From positions 496,001 through 560,000 of the forward strand of contig JAGTXK010000239.1 in the NCBI GenBank assembly GCA_019096195.1: a stretch of DNA of 64,000 bases, written 5' to 3'. Of the stretch, positions 11,625 through 22,675 are shown piece by piece (within the stretch, counting starts at the first letter, position 1; the number at the start of each line of letters is the position of its first letter). The DNA comes from Boletus sp. NGJ. Lineage: Eukaryota; Basidiomycota; Agaricomycetes; Boletales; Boletaceae. The translations under genes were made by a program, and so were the position numbers. Below the pieces are notes generated by a model, which was given only the letters and a program-made list of their open reading frames with translations, made no database searches and was not told the origin of the DNA.

Positions 11625-13234
11625 ATGGATACCCTCAAACTCGGAACTTACTCTGACGCGCCAGACAGCCTCGAGAAAGGCGGTTCTGAAACACGTCCCC
11701 TGCACTCAGAAGCATGCCACGCCTGTTCCTCGCAACGCGCACGAACCCGTGGTCGTCGATCCCTTGTCAAGCATCCCTGGATCCTCTTCGGCATCGTGGC
11801 ACTGACCTGGCTCGCATTCTCGTACAGAAAGCGCGCCTTCAGCCGACCACCTGGGGTGTGTAGTCACTGCCTGGTTCACTCAAGTGTGTAGCTGATATCT
11901 TTCGCAGCATCTGGCAGGCGAAAGTGTGGAATTTTCACTACCGCCAGACGGAGACCTCGATCAATGTGTGGACAATACTAATTGGACAACTTATTACGAT
12001 CAGCCACCTTGGGCACTGGGGTATCCCTATGGCGCTGAGACCACTTTCTCCCTCCCACTGGCTTCAGATGCTCTCTATCTTATCTCTCGGGGTGCGCTCC
12101 AGCAGGGTCTGGTCAACATCGAACAATCTACGGAAGTCGCCGATACGGTGGACGTCCGCGTCCGAGTCGCTTATCACGATGACGAAGCACTCGAACGCGC
12201 CACTGTCTGTCAGATAGAAAAGACAGATAGAGAACATGGCGTTGGCATTTTTGTCTGTTATCAACGCTTGATTCTATCAACCCTGCATTAATTAATTGAA
12301 CTCTGTAGACCCCCACCTACCCACCTCACCGCCCACCTCACCGCCCATCTCACCACCACTGGCCTAAAGATCAACTCCATTTTGACGTCACTCTGACTTT
12401 ACCCGCAGGGAACGAGGGTCCCCTGTTAATTAAGAAACTTGAGACCAAGATGCCAAATTACGGTCAAACCGTAGCAGACCTGCAGGGATCTGTCTTATTT
12501 GACAAGATCTCTCTCATGTCTGCCAACGGCAGGCTGAGTGTCCAGGTAAGGAGTTCGATGTTTGACGTTTGCACGTTCTCTGACTTTGCCATCCAGTCTG
12601 TCACATCCGAAGTGAGCGAATTCTCGTCGCTTAATGGCAAGATCGACGGTCATTTCAATGCCCGATCCTCCCTCGACTTGCACACTGCGAACGGCCGTAT
12701 CGAATCGACAGTGAACTTGTTACATCGCGAGGGCGCGGATCCCGCTATTTTCACCGCACACACAATAAACGGGTACGCAATTTTCGTTCTGTGCCTGCAC
12801 GGATGGAAACTGAACTTGGATTTAGCAAGATCGACGCAGAAATCTCGCTCACCTCGGAAGCGCTGACGGGTGGCGAGTTTGAGGTCGATGCGCAGACGAG
12901 GAACGGGAAAATTGAGTTAAAGTTCACTGACACCCCTGTTGACTCTGTCTTGCGATGTCGCGCCGAAACGACTGTAGGCCCGATCGAAGTTGAACTTGAC
13001 AGTGCATTTGAGGGCACTTATTCTCTTCAAAACAAGTTGGGCAAAAAGGTCGTATTCGAACGCGATGTGGAGGACCCCGCAGGGAAAGGGCGTCATCGAG
13101 TCGTATCGCAAGACAAGGGAGCTGGGCGGGTGGAGGGAGAGCTCAAGTGGGTGGAGAGTGATGAAAGCAGTTCTGGAAATGAGGGATATATCATCTTGAA
13201 GGCCCTTGTCGCGTCTGTCGAACTTGTCGTTTGA
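11625..13234 (+). CDS. single-pass membrane protein with beta-repeat ectodomain, unknown function
   Basis: The start MDTLKLGTYSDAPDSLEKG is followed by a basic stretch and one hydrophobic helix (WILFGIVALTWLAFSY, about residues 50-66), which looks like a type II anchor. After an intron comes a large domain of short strand-like repeats with recurring Asn-Gly turns: MSANGRLSVQ, SSLNGKIDGHF, HTANGRIESTV, TRNGKIELKF. This pattern resembles the DUF4097/adhesin-like right-handed repeat folds found in many basidiomycete membrane proteins of unknown role. The last exon ends at 13232-13234 with ALVASVELVV. About four introns are implied. Function not known; the domain assignment is by pattern only. 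Confidence 0.75.
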
Positions 13235-13400
13235 TCGAATTTTCGTGTATCTCTTTTCTGTTGGCGTTGTATACTGGTACGAATCAATCAACAAATATTC
13301 GTTGGTCATCGTTGCACTGCCACGGACAGAAGCCTTAGGAGCGGGCCAAACGTGCTCATCAGCGAAATCGACGAGCAGGACAGCTCCATCGCCGGCAACA

Positions 13401-14234
13401 ATGGTAACGCACGACCACCTCGTTCTATCCTGGTTCCTCATCAAACCTTTCCACAGCTACCACTATCACTACTAACCGCAGCCCAAAACAAGCCCATGGT
13501 GAGCCCCTGATCACTCGTTCCAAACAAGAAAAAAAAAAAAAAAAACCAACACGTCTTAACTTGCTCGGATGTACTGACAAAAAGACCCGTTCAAAGCTCG
13601 TAGAACTCAAAAATGGCGAGACGTTCAACGGCCATCTCGTCAACTGCGACAACTTTATGAACATCACCCTACGCGAAGTGTATCAGACGAGCGCAGACGG
13701 CGATCGATTCTGGAAGCTCAAGGAGTGTTACATTCGTGGTAGTACGGTGAGTTGCCCCTTCTTTCTGTCTCGGTCACAGATCAATCGATCTCATCTCGTG
13801 ACCTTGCCTTTCGATGTTGACCCGGACGTGTGCGATGAATCGCGAACAGATAAAATACTTGCGCGTACCGGATACCCTCCTGGATGCGGTCAAGGAAGAA
13901 CAGGCGCGGGCACGTGAAGTCGGGCGGAGTGCGAGAGGCGCAGGTCCCGGTCCCAGAGGTAAACATCCTTGAGCTTGATCCATCATCTTTTGTTTTCTGA
14001 TCACGATCCTCCACGACGTCCCTTTTCACCACACTCCATCCCAACGGTACGGATGTGTCTATTATCGCACCATCGACGGCACCAACGCGCACAGGCGGAC
14101 GCGGGGCACCAACGAGAGGTGCGATCATTCGTCCACCGTTTGGCGTGCGTGTTTTCTCACATCGTTCTTATGCAGGACGTGGCAATACCCGAGGCACAGG
14201 TCCTCGTGGAGCCCGAGGTAGAGGAAGGGGGTGA
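13401..14234 (+). CDS. LSM4: U6 snRNA-associated Sm-like protein LSm4
   Basis: Subunit of the LSm1-7 (cytoplasmic mRNA decay) and LSm2-8 (nuclear U6 snRNP) rings. Exon 1 appears to be the ATG alone (13401-13403), followed by a GT-AG intron. Exon 2 (13457-13498) reads LPLSLLTAAQNKPM, almost identical to animal LSm4. Exon 3 (13597-13746) gives LVELKNGETFNGHLVNCDNF and ECYIRGST (Sm1 and Sm2). Exon 4 (13850-13958) gives IKYLRVPDTLLDAVKEEQ. Two further exons encode an Arg-Gly tail (GGRGAPTRG, RGNTRGTGPRGARGRGRG) ending at TGA 14232-14234. The RGG tail is typical of LSm4 and is an arginine-methylation and RNA-granule region. A poly-A run lies in intron 2. Confidence 0.93.
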
Positions 14235-14654
14235 TCGCTCTTTCAGTGCAGTCCAGCCTCTCCACAGACTCCACACGTACACGATATCCCTTTTCGCTGT
14301 CATCTCGACGTGGCTGTATCTCACTTGTACTTTCCTCCTGCATGTCGTCCATTGGGAGTATTTGTTAAGAACCGATGTTGACGGAAATAAGTCGCCCGAT
14401 GTGCAAGTCAACTGAGCTGTTCGTATCCGGACAAACGACCATGGTTGGTCCACGTTCACCCATTGCGTGGCGTCCACGGTAGTCAAAATATTTGACTGCC
14501 CTCGGAGTTTCCATCCTTTTGTAACGTCTTGTCCGAAAACGTCGCGTGTTTGCTATGCAAAAGGCGGTCGAGCCAATGGTGGATTGGGAACAGGCAAGCA
14601 CCTCCATGTAGTGAATATATGAAGTGATGATATTGATGCAGATTGCTAAGTACA

Positions 14655-17600
14655 TTAAGGTAATGGAATGCCCCCCGAGGGTATTGCTTTGAACGCCATA
14701 TGATTCCAATCTGCAGCTGTAGAGGCTTGGTTGGTATTGTAACACATAGGATAGCACGAGACACTTACTGTTCTGAAAAACAGAGTTCCCCCACCAATTA
14801 AGATAGATGCCACCATCTGGGAACTGCAAAGCGTGCTCAGTGAATCGTCCCAATGAAAAGTTGTTACACTCACTGCCAAAGTAAAGAAAATTACAATGGT
14901 TGCCAAGACAGTACCTAAAGGGTTCTTGTCAGGACACGCAACTGTACCGATAGAGGGAACGAGCTCACCGCTATCCAAAGCGGCGCTAGTAACGTAATTG
15001 AACTTGCTCCACCAGGCAAAGTTCCGCTTTCGCACAAGGTACTGGAATACAAACCCGGTCGCAAACCACGCGGAGTAGTTGATACCACCGGCAGGTGGTA
15101 TATATGATACACCGTTGAGGATCACCGGGGTGCTCACGAATTTGACCCAAGAATTGGGATACCGTCGTTGCCAGAGCCAAAAAGGGAGAGGCAGAACGGC
15201 ACCGACAATGATCGCATACAATGAAGGTTGATACAGTGAGTCGGGACCAAACTGCCGTGTCGGCCCCATCAGGCCCCTTGACGAGCGGGATGAGCGACAT
15301 CGTCGAAAAAACATTAATGATACATACCAAATCGCCGACGCCGTAAAATATACTTGATTATGTGGGCAAGTAAGGTCACTTGATTGAGTCGGAGAGCAGA
15401 TATCCTTGACATTGTCGAACATCCATTGCTTCACGCCGACTTGGACGAACGAAGCAAGAAGCGTCCCAACAACCTGCACTGTTGTATAGTGTCAGACGCA
15501 TATAATTCCCAGATAAACGCAGAATGTCGTACCCCAGAACGTCGATCGTGGAGGGACTTTGATGTAATGGCCTAGTTTCAAGTCCTGAACGAACGAAGTC
15601 GCCTCCATCAGCGTCTGCACCGCGTACGCCTTGAAGAGCTACGAGGATTATCAGAAAAAGCGAGTTAAAGGATGTGTTCGATCATGTATGCACCATGTTT
15701 GCAATGGGGTTACCAGCTAAAAGTGTACCCGGAATGATTTGGGCTAGTAGATTCAATGAAATCTAAGGAATGTGATAAGCTTCAGAGTGGTATCGAGAAG
15801 CCAAGACTTTTACCCCTTGGCCGGTCATGGCGTAGATGAAGCCTGAAGGTAGGACGTATAATACGGGCAAAAACGCGGCTAACAACAGAGCCCACACAGG
15901 CACCGAAGTGTGCCATACCTTGTGGCAAGAGAAATGAGGAACAAAGGAACGGAAGAACGGTACTCTTACGTACCTCGACGACGACTACCATCAACAGGAA
16001 GAATCCAACGAAAAACATGACGTACCACCAATCGGGCACCTCTGGGTAGTTGCGCATCAATTTCGCGTGGATATCGTCCGGTTCCACTCGGATCCTCTTC
16101 ATCCCATTTATCACGCTACGACCATGATACAAGGCAGTGTGCACTAGCACACAGGTCGAAAGCGTAAATGCGAGGAGGTAAGTCATGGCATAAGTTGCTG
16201 GCAGATATAGCGGGGAATATTCGTTGTACGCGGTGAGGTTGAAGCGATCTGAGGTGTCTAATACGCGGGTGATGTTGTAGTATTGCCCAAAGCGGTCGTA
16301 TGGGTTATCGTCATTGACGGGGAAATATGCAAGGTCCCAAGTCTGTGGATCAAACGTTAACGTGATGAATTTCGATGGAGAAAGAGCCAGTACGTTTGTG
16401 TAGTACATCAAAGGCGTCATGATCCAGAAGAAAAGCACGAAGCCAAGGAATATATGTGCTTCGGCCCACCATGGATACATGAGGGGACTGCCAATCCAGG
16501 AAATCTGAGACCAGTCGAAAGTGAGGACGCTCATGCCTAACCCAGAGCTCACACCGAACAGCTGGTTGACTGGAACGTTGTTTGGGAAGATCCAACACAC
16601 CCACGAGAACACGGAAAGAGCCTGGAAGAGGTACCCTGACAATGTGTGAGCATTTTTCCAAGAGCATGAACGAAACAAGTAATCACCAGGAATGAAGTAG
16701 AAGAAAAAGGCACCCGCCAAGACCAGGAGAAAATATCTATAACGCGTAATGCCTCCAGGCACTTCATCATCTTCGGCGTGCAGCGTGTTGAGGAGTGTGC
16801 ACGTCACTAGATTTTGGGGCCAAACCATGCCGGCGGGCCACACCAAGAATCGTCTGCACAAGCCAGCAAGACCGAAACCTGTGAGCTGCGTGGCGACGAC
16901 GAGGAGTACGCTGAACCAATAGCCGACAGGGATGTGGTAGTTTATCTGGAGGACGACGATGGCATTGATAGCGTATGGGGGGCCGATGGCCACGTTTGCC
17001 ATGATGTAGACGAGGACATGCTCCTTGATATTCCAAGGGCCGGGGTTGAGGGAGAATTCTAGGGCGCCAAGCCATCGAGGGAGTCGATAAGTAGTGATTG
17101 GGAGGACGAAGGCGAAGAATTTTCCAATGGGATAACTTATGATCAGAAGCACAAGGGGCGAGACATTCGGGGCCGGTTGTCGGAAGTTGAAGAAGACGTT
17201 CAATGATCTGCGAAAATTAAGAAACGGCTAAAATGGACGGGGAATGGACTAACCCGCCGATCATGCAGAGTATCAGACCTATGACCCACATACGCAAGGT
17301 GGTTACTGGCATTTCTGGGTCATCTATGTTTGAGACGGAGGCGCGGACTTCTGGGAAAGGGCTATCCTCTTCGTTTACCGCATCGAGGTCAAACTCCATC
17401 CTTGGTAAAATTGTGAGGGGGGGGGGGGGAGAAGGATGGTAAGGAGGCAACGTACTTGATCGAACCGTCTCGACTATCTTCCTCCAACATGCTCGGTGTG
17501 AGGTCGAGAGTTGCGGTATCATCAGCCATAGAGGACGAGGGGAACCATTTTCGGCGGGATGATTGAGGAGGGTCGACTTCGAGGGTCTTCTCTGGGGGAC

Positions 17601-18135
17601 TAGAGGGAAGGTCGACATGTATTTCGCGAGAGCTGATGGCGCTGGTTCTAGACGGTCTTGTGTCTGTTGTTTGAGTGCGGGCGGTGCTCAGTCTTCGCAT
17701 ACGATACGGGTCGCTCGCGGCATGCTGGGATATGGTGGAGGGGGGGCTCTCGACGGGTATATTCGATATGGGAGGGGAGAAAAGACTGGATGGGCCGGCT
17801 ACATCAGCAGGGAAACGGGCATAAGGATCGAAGGACGGGGACGGGAATGCGACGCAAGGGACATGTGGAGGGAGGGTATTGGCGAAAAGAGGGGGATACG
17901 GGGGTGTGGTTTGGAGAAGCTCCTGAGAACGCTTCTGTGCGTCTCTCTGTTGATCTGCGGTCGAGGGTGGGAGAAATGCGAAGAGGTCCTCGGCGTCACT
18001 TTCGTCTTCGTCGTCTTCGTCTGGGTAGGAGTTGTCGTGGCCGTTGGTGAAGACGGGGGGGGATGTGGGCTGAAGAAGGCCAGAGGAGGCGAAGGGGCGG
18101 GACCCACCAGCCGAAGAAGTAGGTCTGCGCGCCAT
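14655..18135 (-). CDS. OPT-family oligopeptide transporter with long disordered N-terminus
   Basis: Plasma-membrane proton-coupled importer of small peptides or related metal-peptide ligands. I start at MARRPTSSAGGSRP (18135); the frame upstream has no ATG. About 280 residues rich in Ser, Pro and Asp follow, then the first helix TLRMWVIGLILCMIGG. The OPT signatures are clear: SLNPGPWNIKEHVL, VWPQNLVTCTLLNTLH, SPLMYPWWAEAHIFLG, PEVPDWWYV, the KIPPR-like HYIKVPPR, NYVTSAALDSGELV and the final GIYLNWWGNSVFQNT. The last intron leads to ADWNHMAFKAIPSGG and a stop at 14655. About ten introns. Residues are intact throughout. The long charged tail before the first helix may be a regulatory or phosphorylation region (inference). 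Confidence 0.9.
17406..17421. repeat. poly-G run in an OPT gene intron
   Basis: A run of about eleven G on the plus strand (C on the coding strand), in the pyrimidine-rich part of the first intron of the transporter, just upstream of its acceptor. Confidence 0.6.
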
Positions 18136-18365
18136 CGTCTGTGCGAGCGTCCAGAGGGAGGCGGGGGGGAGTACGTGGGGGGGGAGTGTGGTGGGGACGT
18201 CGAGGAGGACGGGGAGGACGGCTGACGCGACGTAGAGCGCACTGGGGGTGTGGCGGGGGGAGGGAGAAAGGACCTGGTGCGGTGGGAGGAGTTGGGAGTG
18301 GACTGCTAAGGATCTGCGGTCGACCAATCAGATCGCTCAGGCACATCAGGGCAGTTCCTGGCACT

Positions 18366-18375
18366 AATATATATA

Positions 18376-18414
<39 letters not shown>
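18366..18414. repeat. TA then TTA microsatellite
   Basis: Several TA units followed by about twelve TTA units, about 230 bases upstream of the OPT start codon. Simple sequence repeat, expected to vary in length between strains. Confidence 0.95.
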
Positions 18415-18415
<1 letters not shown>

Positions 18416-18419
18416 CCAA

Positions 18420-21400
18420 GGGCGTCTGGTTGATGATATCTCACCCCCACCGCCATCGCTATCTCGGGTCCTCCAGCTTGCACGAAGCGCATTAATCGAA
18501 TTCCCTCTCTGCGGCTTCTTTTCATTCCACTCCCTCGTCCCTCCATCCTCGTTTCGCGTGGATCAGCAACATCCTGGTGGCGAGTACGCCGTCTAAAATA
18601 TCCATCCTGCGACTCGCCCGGCGCACTGCCCACAATACACTTGTACTCACGCTGCAAGCAGCACACCCACCGTTATTCCGATGCCCGGACACCGTGGGTC
18701 GAATGGTTTCTTGTGCTGCACGCCTGCCGACCCTGATACGCTCGGAGGGACATGTCAGCAGGGGTTGGTGCCTCGAATCCTACACTCCGTCGGTGCACAT
18801 TTCTCCTGGAGGACATTTCCATTTTCCACGAGTTCGCCGCAACTGCCGCGATTATCCGCCCTCCTTCCCTCGATTGAAAACCACCGAGGGAATTACCCAC
18901 AATGTTTCAGCCACGCGGCCAGGTCGAATATATCACTGACCACTCATTAATGAGACTCGTGAAGGTGAGCTTCAGTTGTACGCTAGTTTGACATTGCAGG
19001 CATGCAACGTCAGTGCCTTGCGCAGCTCCGTATACGTCGAGTCGCACGGCACATGCACAGCCACCGGTTGGCCGATAATATGAATGATGTATGAACGTAC
19101 ATCCTTGTCTCGGTCCTCGGCGGGGATGCGGTGCACTTATTGTCCTCTTTTTCCTCCCGCGAGTGTTTCCATGCGTTTTCGGTCGACCCACCCGTGGCTA
19201 CTTGCTACGCAAAGAATGGTGTACTGCACGGTCGAGTTGATGAGCATTTGCACCAAAGTTATCGACCTGAGAACGCAGCACGCATCATGTCCGGCCCAAC
19301 GCCGCTGGCCCGAGGACGAGCGAATTTGTGATTCGGCAAGACAAATGCCGTTCATTTCCTCGCTGCACCGTGTCAGGGGACGTTCCCAGCCCCTGACGGC
19401 TATGTTGCGTTCACACAAGACCATCAAAATGCGTGTTTGCAGACGAGGATCCAATCTCTGTACATGATTCGCTAGCTCTCATGCAGCTCTGGCTGTTCAT
19501 TTCTTGCACCGCGTCATCTATCACTTTGCTCGGTGCGTGGCCAACTCGCGACGAGTGCTGTGCCAGGCGCAAAGGGCTGCAACAGGGCTGGTGAACAGCC
19601 CATGGCCAAGGCACCAGGAACCGGAAGCCATTCAGGTCGCCCCCGGCTTGACGTGCCGACGGGATAGGAATTTTGTCGACTTTGACGATTGGAAATTATT
19701 TGTTTATGCCTTGCAACAAATGGATATCGACGCTGCTTTTTCACGGTTTTTGCGAGATTTCTGCACGGTCTCCTTCTGTTACAGTTGTTCGGAGATAACA
19801 ACGCCGACATTCGCGCATCACGAGGTGCAATGTACCTTTGCAGGGTTCTTCATCCAGAAAAGGCAAAATCCGGACCGTGAAATAAATTGTTGTCCAACGA
19901 ACTACCGATACCGACTTCACGTCAGGACACAGTTTATCTGGCGTCTGTCTTATCTTTTGGCTTGTTTAAATGTATGCATCGGACGTAACCTGTCACCCTC
20001 AAGATTCAATATTCAATATTCAGGGGGGGTGAACCAGGTTTCTACAACATTCTCTCTTCCTAGTGCAGTTTACACGGCGGCGAACAACTTTGCCGATGTC
20101 AACGCATTTGGGACCGCCGTCAGTGGGCTTCATTATCTACCAGTTTAAAAAAATTCTGCGCGAGATCAACAGCTGCTCACCGAATCAAGTTCGCTTTGCC
20201 TGGATCCACCGACGCCAGGTGAACGGTGGGTCCAGCGCCTGCGATACAAAAGCGATGGGCTGTGTCCTTACTGATACTTGAACAGGATAACCCGTGACCT
20301 GTCGATTCATTCAGCTACGCTGCCAATGATGTCCTGTACTCGCATGATACTTTACATGGATCTGTGCACTACACTGTCACCGGTCGAAACACAAGCATCT
20401 GTACTTCGGTCGCGAAAGTGCCATCATATGGGGTCCATCAGCCGAGAATCTCGGACCAAATTCACTCACTGATGATTCCTTCGCGGGTAAGGACGCAACT
20501 GCTGTCTTGCTGTGTACAGCTTTTCTTTGGTGATCAAGAATCCTCGATATCAGTCGTAGCTCGGGCGAGAAACACGGACCAAAGAATTTGCACCAAAGCA
20601 TCACGTCTAGGTCGAGCGCTGCGCTCACCGATCATCACCCAGATAGATTGCCCTCGACGATGGCAGAGACCATCACTCACATGTACTCACAGGTGCTTCT
20701 AGTTTGGTCCAACGTTGACAGATTTTGTGCTACGCTGCTCGTGTGGGTCAGGTGAGCAACATGGGGACCCGTTGCTAAGACCCTCATGATTTAAATATCC
20801 TTCCCTACCCGTCACGTCAAAGGACAGAGAGCGGCATGGAGGCGACAGTCCAATTTGCCGAAAATCAACACTCTGCTATTGGCAGGCAGTGATGGTTTGT
20901 GATACTCAGTTGGACAGATGCACTTCGTTGCCGACGGGTACAGAGTCTGGCGGATAGATGTAGATGTGGTGGCGGTGTAACCTACTAATTCATCCGCTGC
21001 TTCCGGCGCACTTCCGTCTGTGCAACACGCGCATCAACTGTTGGGTACATGGCAGATTGAATCGTCGGCCTGTCATGATGGTCTTGGTGGAAGAACGTCC
21101 ATCCAAGTTGCGCGTGCTTCCCTCAAAGGTGTCTGTCGGAGTATGAAATGTCAAGGCGTATGATTCGCGCTCCGATTCAATCGGAACACTTGCCGCATCG
21201 GCAAAAACCTTGCTTGAAGTTATCCCACGACTTATGTAATGAGTATCAGTGGAAGCAAATCTAGTGTAGTCTTGTATCCAAGTTATCTCTCAGCCTACGC
21301 TGAATGCACACAATGATTGGCTTGAAGTTGCAATGAGTGTGATGTGCAGACTTAGGCTTTTAATGAATAGAATCCATTGTTGTCTTACAAGTGCATCGCT

Positions 21401-22670
21401 CGAGTGTCATCTCCGGGCTCCGACAGTGAAGCTTTCCGGCTATGACCAATTTTCAGTCCGTTGCCTGGTGTGTAAGCAAACACACCAACAACGACGAACT
21501 TTTGCCTCACCGATCTCCATTTCTTCTGGACGGATGTTTCTGGAGGTGGGTCAATGCACGCACGAATTCGAAACTCTGAGCGTCATACCAGTATCAGATT
21601 GCGAAATAAAAATGATGACTGTGAATCAGCATGGGAACGCCATCATGATATGAATGGTTTCCGGATGAAAACCCGATCAACTCCTTGGACAGACCGCTTC
21701 GAAGATCTCATGGTGCGAGACGAGCGTGTCCTCGGCCACGAACTCATACATACTATCAGCACCCAAATGAGGTCATATCTCCTGGTTGTCGTGATCTAGT
21801 TGCTTCGAGGACGCATCGTCGTCTAGCACGACTTACTAACCCCGCGCGCGCTTCTTCAAGATCACTTCTTCGGACGTAATGAAACGAGCTGGTCCGAATC
21901 ATCGAACAATACAAACGTCCTCTCTAATCCCATACACTTATGCGATCACGTCGATTCGAGTAGTAAAGTACTTGGAACACGTTCATGTGTGCCGACGCCC
22001 CATATAACCATCTTGGCGCACTTTAGGCCATCCCCAGCGCTCTCACCACAGCAACGCGCCATTTACATGACGTGTAAGTACGGGCTTCGAAGCACGCCTA
22101 ACAGACCAACCTTCTCTTCTTCATACCAGCCACTAGTGTTATTTTAATCCTTCCGTCACCAACATGAACTGCCACACTCAAAGGGTGGCATGGAGGTCTA
22201 TCCGGTTTGCGTTGGCAAACGTCGTCGATTGCAATAAGCGTACCGACAGTGACATTTAACGTTTTTGAGCTGTACTGTATCTGCAAATTCCATAGATAAC
22301 TCCGAGTTGCATATTCACGGACGTCCTTGGCTACCATCTTTTAATCAAATGTTCTCATGGCAACTTGACTCGACTCCCGTGCTTCGATCATTCAATATTA
22401 AACTTTGTTATCTCTCAAGCGCAGTCCGGCGGCGAATACGCGTAGACTAGCAATGTCAATTAGGGACTCGGATTATCCTGAACACCACGGACCAGTCCTA
22501 CAAAGAATTCAAGGGAGGGGATACAGTAGGGTATGCTGTGGAAGACATTGAAACAAAATAGCTAAGAATGCAGGCATGATGACGTTGGAATGATGAGCGG
22601 ATAAAAGTAGGAAAGGAACGTAATGAAGCCGTGGGTGCGGCGTGTGGGAACGACAAGGAAAGCATGGTCC
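18420..22670. other. 4.2-kb gene-poor stretch
   Basis: No protein family was recognised on either strand. The longest plus-strand frame (about 19504-20148, roughly 214 codons with an internal start choice) shows no domain, signal peptide or helix pattern. The plus-strand segment near 20310-20470 (SYAANDVLYSHDTLHGSVHY) looks weakly protein-like but cannot be tied to neighbours. No reverse transcriptase, integrase or transposase motif, terminal repeat or tRNA-like clover was found by eye. Composition is more AT-rich than in the flanking genes. Confidence 0.45.
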
Positions 22671-22675
22671 GAAAC

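Noticed and set aside
18366-18414. Microsatellite as a CRISPR-like or centromeric repeat
   Set aside because: Plain TA/TTA simple repeat without spacers.
17996-18596. Several 100-220 codon frames rich in Arg/Gly or Pro around the start of the OPT gene
   Set aside because: They are other-frame or opposite-strand shadows of the GC-rich Ser/Pro head of the transporter and its promoter; some begin at non-ATG codons.
18770-18785. GTGCCTCGAATCC and other TTCGAATC-like strings (also near 58728 and 34468) as tRNA T-arms
   Set aside because: No acceptor stem, anticodon arm or matching spacing around any of them.
19995-20025. TTCAATATTCAATATTCA repeat as a transposon end
   Set aside because: No matching copy, inverted partner or coding region nearby; short AT-rich repeat by chance.
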